NCBI GenBank assembly: GCA_000149265.1
Contig: CH003131.1
Location: 155,503-219,502, forward strand
Length of the DNA stretch: 64,000 nucleotides
Source: Ciona savignyi
Taxonomy: Eukaryota; Chordata; Ascidiacea; Phlebobranchia; Cionidae
Reading direction: 5' to 3'
Part shown: in pieces, positions 21,284 to 32,000 of the stretch
Position numbering within the stretch: the first letter of the stretch is position 1
Layout: every line of letters begins with the position of its first letter
Program-made: the position numbers and the translations under genes
The notes under the pieces: model-generated
What the model saw: only the letters and a program-made list of their open reading frames with translations
What the model was told of the DNA's origin: nothing
The model's database searches: none

Positions 21284-21645
21284 GGTTCCATGACAACTGA
21301 ACCCCTTACAACTGAACCCCTTACAACTGAACCCCTACAACTGAACCCCTTTACAACTGAACCCCTTTTAACAGAACCCTTTTAACTGAAAAGTTCAGTT
21401 GTAAAGAGGTTCAATTGAACTGGGTTCAGTTGTAAAGGGGTTCAGTTTAAAGGGGTTTAGTTAAAAGGAGTTCAGTTGTTAGGGGCTTTATTGTAGGGGT
21501 TTAGTTGTAAAGGGTTCAGTTGTAAGGGGTTCAGTTAAAAGGAGTTCGGTTGTAAGGGGCTTAATTGTAGGGGTTCAGTTGTAAAGGGTTCAGTTTTAGG
21601 GGTTTAGTTGTAAGGGGTTCAGTTGTAAGGGGTTCAGTTGACTGG
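21284..21645. repeat. Inverted minisatellite (~16-bp unit), foldback-forming
   Basis: The left arm (21284-21388) repeats the unit CAACTGAACCCCTTA about six times. From about 21390 the same unit continues in reverse orientation (TAAGGGGTTCAGTTG) for about 14 copies. The transcript or single strand would fold into a long hairpin. It lies inside a MITE-like region. Confidence 0.92.
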
Positions 21646-21649
21646 TCAC

Positions 21650-21826
21650 CAACTCGGGAACCCATTAGTGTCTGCTTGCAGAAACAAGCGTTATACACTT
21701 TGTATAAGATATACCAAGGGTGATGAGGTGGCCAATGAACTCGATTGTTTCTGCAAGCAGAAAAATATAGATTACAATCAAGGGGTTTTGAAAAAGTGAT
21801 GGTTTACACGTGGTTGACACTCTCTA
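21650..21826 (+). mobile_element. Right part of the CTAG...GTCAAC MITE family
   Basis: AAGATATACCAAGGGTGATG, TTTCTGCAAGCAGAAA and the terminus CGTGGTTGACACTCTCTAG match the right half of the element at 18197-18847. The left end is not identified. Confidence 0.65.
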
Positions 21827-22599
21827 GGTATTATAGTAGCCAATATTTTTTCGTTTCCTAATGTTTTCCCTCAAATCTGATTCTTTGTTCAGTTATGTTG
21901 TATTGAAATACTCGTGTTGCAGGTTACAATTAAATTATTCCAGTATAAATAGAGTCTTTTACGAGATGCGAAAGTTTCGCCTGAGTTTTATATCTGCACG
22001 TTTTAATTACCATGGGAAACTAGGTGGGAAAAGCAGGTTAACGATTTAAACAGCAGCACACATGTTACATGATGATAAAAAGGGTACTAGTAAAAAACAC
22101 GTCAGATTTGTTAAACCGTAAAAGAAAATAACGCTATTTAAAACATAAAATACATTAGGCATGAAATAAATTAAAACAAATATATATTCGAAATGCTACA
22201 TTATCTTATTTTTTTCACATTTTGTTAAATTTGATAATATAAAATCAATATCTCGTTGAGCATCTCAGATGTTCATTGATCAACTTTGGTGGCACAATTT
22301 CAGACAAGTGACTGTCGATCGAATTTTGTCTGTGGGTGAGTGTTGGTGTGTCTGTGTGTGCATGTGTCACTCGTGAGTGAGTTGGCCGTAACCTCTCAGT
22401 GTCAGTGATGCTATGATCGCGACCGTTATCCGTGCCATTAGCAACCAAACGTGCGCACACCAAAATACTAAAAGATTAGATAATGGATTATTCATTTTGC
22501 TTGATCTATCTTCGTAGCATATCAGCATCGCCGTATGCAAGGATGGTATTTATGGGTCCCAATTGAAAAATTGGGACACATATTGTTTTTGTCCGTTTT

Positions 22600-23560
22600 T
22601 TTATCTTTTTTTTTGTCAAAGGTTTGACAGGCATGGCATGACGCCCTGACATATACCAGAAGAAAAAATGAAATCGCAATGAAACTTAGCCGTTTGTTAG
22701 ACAACCTGGTCTAGATATGCAGAAATCAAAATTTTGGGTGATAAATCAAGGGGAATTCCCCTGGGAGGATAAAAACCAAAACGGTATTTTTTATAAAAAA
22801 ATTAGCTTTTTGTGGCATAGCGCTTAAACGGCTGCTCCAATTTGAATAAGATTTGGTGGAATGTAAGTGCATTAGGCATTGATTTAACACTTGGAAGAAA
22901 TAAAAAAAATACTTAGGGAAATACCCTAAAAAATAAGATTTTGTTCTCAAATCAGGATTGTGACAGACATGGCATGGCGCCCCGACATCTACCAGAAGGA
23001 GTATTGGAATAGAAATAAAAATTTAACATTTGTTAGACAACATGGTCTAGATATGCAGAAACCAAAATTTTGGGTGATAAATATAAGGGAATTCCCCGGA
23101 GACGTTAATAACCAAAACGGTATTTTTTTCTAAAAAAACTAGTTTTTCTAGCATAGCGCTTGAACGGCTGCTCCAATCTGATTCAGATTTGGTGGAATGT
23201 AAGTGCATTACATACTAATTTAACAATTAGAAAAAATATAACAAAATATCTAGGGAAATACCCTAAAAAATAAGATTTTGTTCTCAAATCATGATTGTGT
23301 CAGGCATGGCATGACGCCCCGACATCTACCAGAAGGAATAAAAAAATAGTAATAAAGCAATGTTATTTGTTAGACAACATGGTCTAGATACGCAGGAGCA
23401 AAAGTGTGGGTGATAAATCCAGGGGAATTCCCCGGAGACGTTAAATTCCAAAACGGTTATTTTTCTAAAAAATAGCTTTTCGGAAAATAGCGTTTAACCG
23501 GCTGCTCTAATTTTGATCAGATTTTGTGAAATGCTAAATCGTTAGCCACCTTGTGTCACT
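22600..23560. repeat. ~337-bp satellite, three tandem units
   Basis: Landmarks recur at ~22629, ~22969 and ~23304 (GGCATGGCATGACGCC-like), each followed by CCAGAAG, TTTGTTAGACAAC, a TCTAGATATGCAGAAA-like segment, GGGGAATTCCCC, AACGGCTGCTCCAAT and AGGGAAATACCCTAAAAAAT. Units are clearly diverged. A single inverse relative lies near 5380-5600. Confidence 0.85.
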
Positions 23561-23929
23561 TAAAAGAAAGAAAACATTTACTTAGGGTAGGTAACTCCCT
23601 TAAAAACGAAGATATGTTCCTGACTCATGATTCACATTGCACTGACCTTTTCAACAAGGATTCGTCAAATCGGATTAAAACTTTAAGAATTGATATAGTT
23701 AACATGACCCGCATATGTAAAAACAGAAACTTATTTACCAAGCTCATCGAGAATTTCCCGAAGCCATGAAAAACTAAATCGAACTGTTTAAGGAATTTAG
23801 CTTCTTTTCAATACATAACTTAAAAAAAGCTTTAATTTAAAACATTTGTGATGAAATCTTTGTAAATCTATCACGATTGTTCTTTTCTACCTACACATGG
23901 AGAAGAAGTTTGGTTTGATAACTATGGGA

Positions 23930-24050
23930 CCCATGAGTGGACCCATGATAAAATACAAAATGTGGTTAGGGACCCTGTAGCATGAATATATGGCATGCAA
24001 CATTGGTTTTACAAACAGTGGTGGTTAAACACGTGGTTGACACTCTCTAG
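23930..24050 (+). mobile_element. Right end of the CTAG...GTCAAC MITE family
   Basis: GTGGTGGTTAAACACGTGG then TTGACACTCTCTAG. Best-preserved right terminus in the window. Confidence 0.65.
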
Positions 24051-24685
24051 TTACAGTATACTGTTGTTGTTTTTGGAAATTAATAAATTATCAGTACAGT
24101 TGGAAACTGTAGGTGACGCTTCCGTTTTCGCTCATTTTTGTTTTCGGGATCACCCTCGTTATACAAGTGAGTCCCACAAATCGACAGTCGAGCAGGTCTA
24201 CGAAGTACTCCACCAAAGCGGGTTTGTCTAACTGACTGAACAATTTTTTTGCTCTTTCATCACGGTCTGATGAACCAAATTGTGCAGATCAACTGCTATT
24301 CTGGTGATGTGACTTTTACCAGCAACAGTTAAATCTCAGATTCATTGTTGGATATACCTTCTGGCGTTAGTTTCAACGTTTCGGAAATCACTTTTAAAAT
24401 ACTTTCTTTTGCGGCTTAACATATGGAACGGGCCTTAATAGGCCTAAGGGCGTTAAACGTTTAACCCAGTACGACGCAAATAGTTTTTCAGTATTAAAAC
24501 ACGTCTACATATAGTACACAACTAAAAATGTGTTAAAAACGAATAAAATACACAAGTCGAACCAGCGATTTGTTTAACTGTGTTACTTAGCTCCGTGGCA
24601 AGGTAGGATGCAAAGTATAGACATATGCCCATAAAGCCCTCGTAAAAACGCGCTGTAATCAGAAAAGTGATGATTGGATAAACTA

Positions 24686-24990
24686 ACCAGGTAACCTAAT
24701 AGCACTTCTGTAAGCAAGCTCTGGACACTTCAAATATTGCTTATAAGCGGCCCGCAATTCATGTAAAATATATGGCAAATTATCCAACCATCCGCAACCA
24801 TTGTCTTTGGCCTTAAAGAATTTAGGCCTAAATTGAGGTCTTAAAGGTCCTGAAAACCTCTCTTCCATGCCGTTTGATTGCGGATGATAAGATATGCAAT
24901 TTATAACTTTGCTACCCAGGAAATTATCCATGTCATGCCATAACACTCTAGTGAATTGTGAACACTGAATTGTGAAAATTTTCCTTTGAT
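24686..24990 (-). mobile_element. Ty3/gypsy LTR-retrotransposon fossil: integrase core fragment
   Basis: The minus strand shows the end of a retroelement integrase core and the segment after it: SYHPQSNGMEERF, then WLDNLPYILHELRAA and a motif like YRSAIRLPG, typical of Ty3/gypsy pol. Only this part of the element is recognised and no LTRs were seen. It is a broken fossil fragment. The age cannot be estimated from one copy. Confidence 0.85.
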
Positions 24991-25015
24991 GTTGTTTTTT
25001 TCTTTTGATGTACAA

Positions 25016-25683
25016 TACTTGTATTCACCCAAGAATAGAAATAAAATTACAAAAAATTACCACCTTGTAGGGAGCCGTTGCAGGGGCTGCCTATTTCTCT
25101 AGATTGTTCCTTGTAGGCATCCAGGTAAGCCGGTTACAACACCTGTTGCGATCTGCGATTCCCTACGCGCTATCTCGACTCTCGGAGGTGCGCTAATTTA
25201 TTGAGGTTTTCTGCGTAAACGACTCTTCGACTTGACTACTATCTCGTGGTTCGTCGATCAACTCCTCAGTAGTTTTATAACATCAATTGTATTGAGCAAT
25301 TGAGGCGATTAACTTGGTACCAATTGCGAGTTAAATCGTTAGATGTTTAAACGACATAGATTCCAGATAAACTCTCAGTATCGACACATACAAGATCTTT
25401 CTTAATCCGTCCAGCCCTCTCCGGCCAAAGTGAAATCAACTTATATAAACAAGATTATTTGACAGCTGTGTAAACCTCTTAATAATATTTCAGTGATGAT
25501 GCAATGTCAGCGCAAATGCCGACTGTGCGATCATAAATCTTATGTAAGCACATGAGGTCGCTACAACCTATAGGTAAAGCGGTTGTTTTCAACAAGAGAT
25601 ATATAGGTTGACTTTTAGTGATAGCAAAATGGCTAACCTGCTGTTGATAATATATTCTCATGTGTGATCCAAAGCTACTTTTC
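25016..25683. other. No feature recognised
   Basis: AT-rich sequence between the retroelement fragment and a SINE fragment. Nothing with splice signals or family resemblance was seen. Confidence 0.4.
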
Positions 25684-25785
25684 AGGTTCGAAACTTGGCT
25701 ACTGAGGTTGTGTGCTTGGGCAAGGCACTTAATAAATATTGCCTGAAGCCAGTGGAATAATGGGTTTCAGCAAATTTAAATCAGT
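25684..25785 (+). mobile_element. SINE, 5' fragment
   Basis: AGGTTCGAAACTTGGCTACTG, TGGGCAAGGCACTTAAT, ATTGCCTGAAGCCAGTGGAATAATGGG. Head and middle only. Confidence 0.72.
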
Positions 25786-25857
25786 GCAACCGAACAATAT
25801 TGGCATTATTCCTTCATACATAATATGAGGCACGTGACGTATTTCCAGTTAAAATTG

Positions 25858-25863
25858 TTTATT
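25858..25863 (-). terminator. Candidate poly(A) signal of the CUB gene
   Basis: AATAAA on the minus strand, about 230 nt after the TGA stop at 26094-26096. Confidence 0.5.
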
Positions 25864-26093
25864 TTGTGACAAACACAATAAACTTTGTGACGCATGACTT
25901 GAGTACAATATAATTATTTCATCTAAAAGGCAATGCTATTGAAGTGACAAACTATGTACTAATCTTAATATATGAAAATACATATACATCATTGTGCATG
26001 ATGAAGTAAAACAAATGGAAAATGTATATGAATATTTCTTTAACTACTATAATTATATGAATGCTTGACAATCTGCATTAATTATGATAGATC

Positions 26094-29000
26094 TCAGTAC
26101 AGATGATAGAATACAGCAACTACAGCAGTGAACATAAGTGCAGCAGTAATTGGATTGTTAGTTGAAGCTGTGCTCTTTGGTGTAGTTTGAGGCTTGGCTA
26201 TAATTCTCTCTGTGACAAAGAATAACTTTGTTGAATATTGCATTTTAGCCTTGGTTAAAACGATGATGGCTACTGGATAGAATATTTTGTGTCCCCAATG
26301 AAAATGCAGGTTGATAAATAACTGCTGTGTTATAATACCATGTAACATAGTTGGATTACCAGTTTTAATACTAGAGCGATTTGTTTAGTACGTTCCTTTG
26401 GTTTATTGTTTGTTTAATTAATTTATTTCTCTTGCTTGTGTTTCCACAGCATTTTGTCTGATTGGTTACGATTACATAGTTCGCAAGTAACTTGCAGAGA
26501 CTTTGCAGAATATATAATCTACTTGTTGAAGTCCACAAAGTAAAATATAAAAATATAAAAAGGTTCTTCAAGTAAAATGTGTGTTTTAAATAATTATTTT
26601 AGAATAATTTTAGTTGTCAAGTTATTAGTTATGTTGCAAATAATAAAAAAATTAAATGCTATCGTTTATGGCAATATAAGTTACATTTCTAAAGTAAGAT
26701 AAGAGAAGCTATAGTATACTGCGAATATTTTAAGTTATTTATTATCTTTGTGAAAAACGTTTTTGCTGTAAGAATGGCACAGTAAAAACGTGATAAAATA
26801 TCAATCAATAACAACATATTTTTTGGGGGTAAGTAACGCCCGGTCATCAACCAGCACCTGTGGGCCTCTAATATGTCACTTCTTTGTTATCTGCGCCGTA
26901 TGTTACGCAGAGCATCCACTAATTTCACTTTATATTAGAGATGGTTGTAGAAAATGAATAAAACATGTATAAGTATATAGTAATGTATCTCATAGCTTGA
27001 TTTCCTTATTAACACACTGGTTCTAAGCAACTACCAGATAGTGTTTAACCGAAGAAACAATTGATTGGCTTTATAACCTTTAACGTGAACTTAAACCGAA
27101 GAGATCTATCGCCCTGATACGATAGGATATGTATGTTTATCCTGGTGAATGGTAAAACCAAGGGTGTTAACACACGGCCAATTATCAGATCACCCCGCGT
27201 CCACCGTCGGGTTATCGGAACTATTTCAGCGTGTTTTGAATGATTCACATTTTTCTTTAATTTCGTTCCTTTAATACCCATTAATGCGTTTAGGCAATGT
27301 CCGTTAAGTGCCTTGCCCAATGATACAACTGACTAGCTAGCGACCAGTTTCGAACCTACAACCTTTCGGTTGAAGGCCGTCGCACTAAACCACCAGACTA
27401 ACCAATGGAACATTTATTGAAAGAGTAAAAAATGTAAAAAGTAAACACTCGAAGATTTTCCGTAAATATTAAACCCAATACCTGTTGTAGTAGAATCAGT
27501 TGGTACAGCTCCGGTAGCTATTGTAAAGCTAAACTGAAATCCTGGGAATTCAGTTGCGCTATCCGACACAAATGTTAAGCTTAATGTGTTGGACTCGGAA
27601 TAAAAAGTTCGTCGAGAGAGATTTCCGTACAACAATGCTAAACCATCACTCGATTGAAAGCCAACTAACCGAGAAATCTAAAAACAGTTATGTTAACACA
27701 ATATAGCCAAATCTGACCACATTAGTGTAGTGGTTAAGGTAGCCTATGTCGTCATTAACAGAGATGTTCCGAATTCAAGACACCTCTTTGGCATATATAT
27801 GTCGTTCATTAGAAACGCTTAACATCAGCAATTTTTAATGTAGATTTGAATAGGATAGGATATTCATGTTTATCCCCGTGAACGAGAAAACCAAATGTGG
27901 TGTAATCTATGAGACACCTACAAAACTGTGGGTATGCTTAGGTCAGACAGTATAGTAAATATAATAAAATGCCTTGTGTGGTAACCGAAATCCAAGTGTA
28001 AAGAATGGAGAAAAACGTTTCTACCTTGATTAATACCTAATATTTTCAAAATATATACTGCGTATTTTTACGTTACATATTGCATACTTGGTGCAGTTGT
28101 GGTGGTGGGGGCTGGTGTTGTTGCTCCAATATCAGTTTCTGAAGAAAAATTAAAAATATTAGAAATACTGTGTCTGCACTTTCTACAGAATACGCATGCT
28201 GGTATACTTAACTCCATTTAACTGAACTATACTCACAACTGTAATAGTTAAATATAGCGCTCCCAGTGTTTCTATTATAATACCCATAATGCCCTTGTGT
28301 AAAACCAAGGACGCATTGACTACTGGACACAACTGCCTACTACAAGCACGACTGCCATAACGAGTTTTAATATAGACACGTGCTCTGTCAAGAATTCACG
28401 ATTTATATAGATAGAGTCCTCATATTAAGTTAATGTGTTAGAGCACATTCTTACAACAACGCCCGATGGAATAACTTGATATGTTTGTTCGTTGCCCCTC
28501 AACCGAAAGGTTTGAGGTTAGAAACTGGTCGTTAGCTAGTCGGTTGTATTATTGGCAAGGCAATTAGCGGATGTCATCTGGACTTAGTGGATTAAGGGGT
28601 TTTACTTAAACTAAAGGAAACGTATCAAACATAGAATACGTTGCGGGAGTTCCAGTCAACCGATGGTGGGCGCAAGGTTATCAAAGGATTGTCTGTGTAA
28701 TATGTAAATTTCTCGCTTATAGTACGGTCGTGTGGCCGAATAGTTAACGCGACCGATACATATTTCAACTTATATACGAAGGTGTTAAAAGTGAGCCCAT
28801 CATGGCTTCGAAACTAAGCTCCTAAAAATAATAATAACTTTCTCGCTTTTGCAAGTAAATCCGTTTACAATGAACCTGCTTAAATATAAACAACTGAATG
28901 CTTTTCAAATATTCCTTTACAAATGAACCCATCGCTAGTACTAAACCCGGCTCAACTAAACAATAAACACTTTCGTGGGTATCATATTATCAAGTGTGTT

Positions 29001-32000
29001 GTTTTAAATAGTTTAGTGATAAAAGTTCCGCTCTGAGAGACTTCGTTGTAATTAATTAAGTTGTAAGGTGTTTTAACCTAGTTGCAATGTGTTTGGCGTA
29101 AATTTATGTAATACAAGGAATGCAAAATTAAGGGTAATTTAACACATCAATAATTATAACAACTTTTACCCATAAACGTCGGAATAGGGATTCATTGTTA
29201 CCACCTTTTGGTTGATCATGCCACATGCTACGAATAAGTTTAGTGGCCAAATTTCATAATGTTTTTAAATATAATGTTGCAATACGGGGCATCCAATTTT
29301 GTTATTTACAGACGTTTTTAATGATCATGATTTAGATATGTTCAATTTTATTATTGCTTTATTCGATAGTAAAGTTCTATTATTTATAGCATCATAATTT
29401 ACTAAATCAATACAAGTAGAGTTTGGCATTTTATAACTTACCAATGAAAGAGCCTCCAAAACCATTCCGCGTAACACTAGAGTCGGTTCGGAAATACAGC
29501 TGCAATTCATTGCCCACTGACACCACGGTCGTGTTGGGTACATAACCAGCAAAGTGGCGGGTAGAAAAAGAATTGAAAATCTGTGTGGAGATAATGGTTT
29601 TGAGTTTAGACTTGTAACGTGATAAAATAGTTTGGCTATACAATTAATACAGGTCAATAGCCTGACAATGAAATACGGTGAAGAACGTCGAACAGTCGTT
29701 AAAACGCGTCATAAAAAAGTATATAATTTAATAATTATAGCGGACGCGGCCGCCAAATCTTGTTAACACAACCGCTTAGATTTGTGGTTACTTTTTTAAT
29801 TTTCCAACTTCGAACATTAGCCACAGACTACAACAGTTATGCTAAAATTTGAGTCAAATACTGCAATGTAATTTAGTTGATCTTACGCGTAAGTAATCAC
29901 AACAGCTCTCAGTAGAAAAGGAAGCAAATGAGAATTGAACATGCATTCCAGGTCTGGCGGTAATATTCCATCTGCAGTTAAGTCTGTTCTGGTACGATCC
30001 AGGGTATCCAGGAGAATTGAGGGGTTGTGACACGTTGGTGGCTAGCGCACTGAACCCGCATGGACCGACGGCTGTGAAAAGTAATAATATAAAGTTGTTA
30101 GTCCCCTACGGTCGTGTGGCTGAATAATTAACGGGACCGATACATGTACAAATTCCTATATCTGAACTGTTTAAGTGGCTAGGTCATCTGGTTCGAAACA
30201 TGGCTCGGAAAAAAGTTGTTAGTCGCTGGTGATATCACTTATGGCAATTCACAACTTAATGTGTGAAAGTCGTAACATTGTCCACATTTTCCCATTTCCG
30301 TGGAACGTAAGAAGCTTTCTTTTAGGAAAGGATATTCATGTTTATCGTCATGAATGGGAAATCCAAGGGGGTTAACACACGGGCAATCGTCAGATCACCT
30401 CGCGCCCACCGTCGGGTTACCGGAGCTATTGCAGTGTGTTGTATATGATAGACACGTTCCTTCAATTTAGTAGAACCTATTGATTCTCTGGGTTCAGCCA
30501 ATGTCCGTTCAGTGCCTTGCCCAAGGACAAAACCGACTAGCTAGCGACCAGTTTCGATCCTTCAACTATTCGGCTGAAAGGCGACGCACTTAACCACTAG
30601 ACTAAAACAGTGTGACGCATACGGGCAATCGTCAGATCACCCGGGCATCCTGTTACCGGAGCTATTGCAATGTGTTTTATGATTAAGACTTCAATTTTGG
30701 TTAAAACCATTCTCACACCGGTACCTCTAAATACTACAGGACCGCTTGGACCGCTTGGGTCGCATAAATCGCTTGGATCGCTTGGAGCGCTTACTATACT
30801 TCGTAATTACAAAAGCCATGATATTAATGTTAGGGTTGGGGTTACAGTTAGTTCTGGGGTTGATATTAGTGTTTGGGACAGAGTTAGAATTACTTTCAAT
30901 AGCAATCTAAGCGATACAAGCGCTTCATGCGATCCAAGCGATCTTGCAATGTTCACTAAGTTCCTTCCCAAAAACAAAAACATCTATCTAAGCTGTGGTA
31001 TGCAGTGGTATGTTAAGCTACTTACTTGTCGTGGGAGGCAATATGAAAGCATGATCTGTTGTGTTGGTTACTGTAATAAAATAAATTTTATGAAAATAAA
31101 GCACGCTTTATAAAACTGTATACAAATGGTTTAAAATAGTTGTAGCAGTTTTAGTTCCTCATAACTGAGCCAAGTTTCGAACCCATAATGGGCTCGTTAC
31201 TCGGACCGTTTTTGTATTGTAGTCGGTATATATATCGGTCGCGTTAACCATTTGGCCGCACGACCGCACTCCTCTTTTTTTTACAGAGCCAAGTTTCGAA
31301 CCCATAATGGGCTCGTCACTAGGACCGTTTTTTTGTATAAGAGTTGGTATATGTATCTGTCGCGTTAACCAATTGGCCACACGACCGTACAGTGCTCCTC
31401 ATTTGATTTCAACTGTGGTTTCTCATTTCCGCTGATTGTGACTTCCAGCGAAAAGCATTTGCTTATACTTCAGTATTTCGTTTGTTTGCTTTGTTACGTA
31501 AAATACGTGTTGTTTATGACGTGACACTCGGTTTCGCGGCCGCGTCCGCTGTATTTATTTATAACCCTCATCGTTGATAATGACGTGTATTATTAACGAC
31601 TGTTCGTTTTGCCGTATTGTTTCCGTTTTCGTGTTGTGATTTGTTCATTTGCCATTACTTAATACTCTGGCAAAAATGCCGATCCGTTTTCGACAAGAAA
31701 GAGTTGCGCAGAAGGGTTAAATGTATACAAATGATGTGTGCAAAAGCATATTATTTTAAATAAACCCAGGTTGAATTCTTTCCCAAAATGTAAAACAAGA
31801 TTTTTCTTTACACCTATATTTTTTAAGAGACAACAAATCAGGATTATATAAAAATATACACCTAAACACGAAATATATTTTTTATATAAAGGGGACGTCG
31901 ATGCATAATACGTACATACAGCGGGACTCGTTTTTATCAAATCAATTGTTATTAATGTTTTGCTAAAGAATAATAAATTCTTGTCAGATTGTTTACATCG

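Larger units (their letters stand above)
20806..24680. other. Gene-free stretch of satellites and MITE fragments
   Basis: No protein-coding exon recognised. It holds MITE pieces ending at 21826 and 24050, an inverted minisatellite (21284-21645) and a ~337-bp satellite (22600-23560). The segment near 21165-21185 (ACATTACCAGGAACCAC) also occurs at 19545-19563 upstream of the repeat-protein gene. The 21830-22550 interval shows only AT-rich sequence and a GT-rich patch near 22320-22370. Confidence 0.5.

Noticed and set aside
30670-31113. 147-codon plus-strand ORF as a gene
   Set aside because: Starts in SINE sequence and runs through an inverted repeat of ATCGCTTGG units inside a CUB-gene intron. 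No domain.
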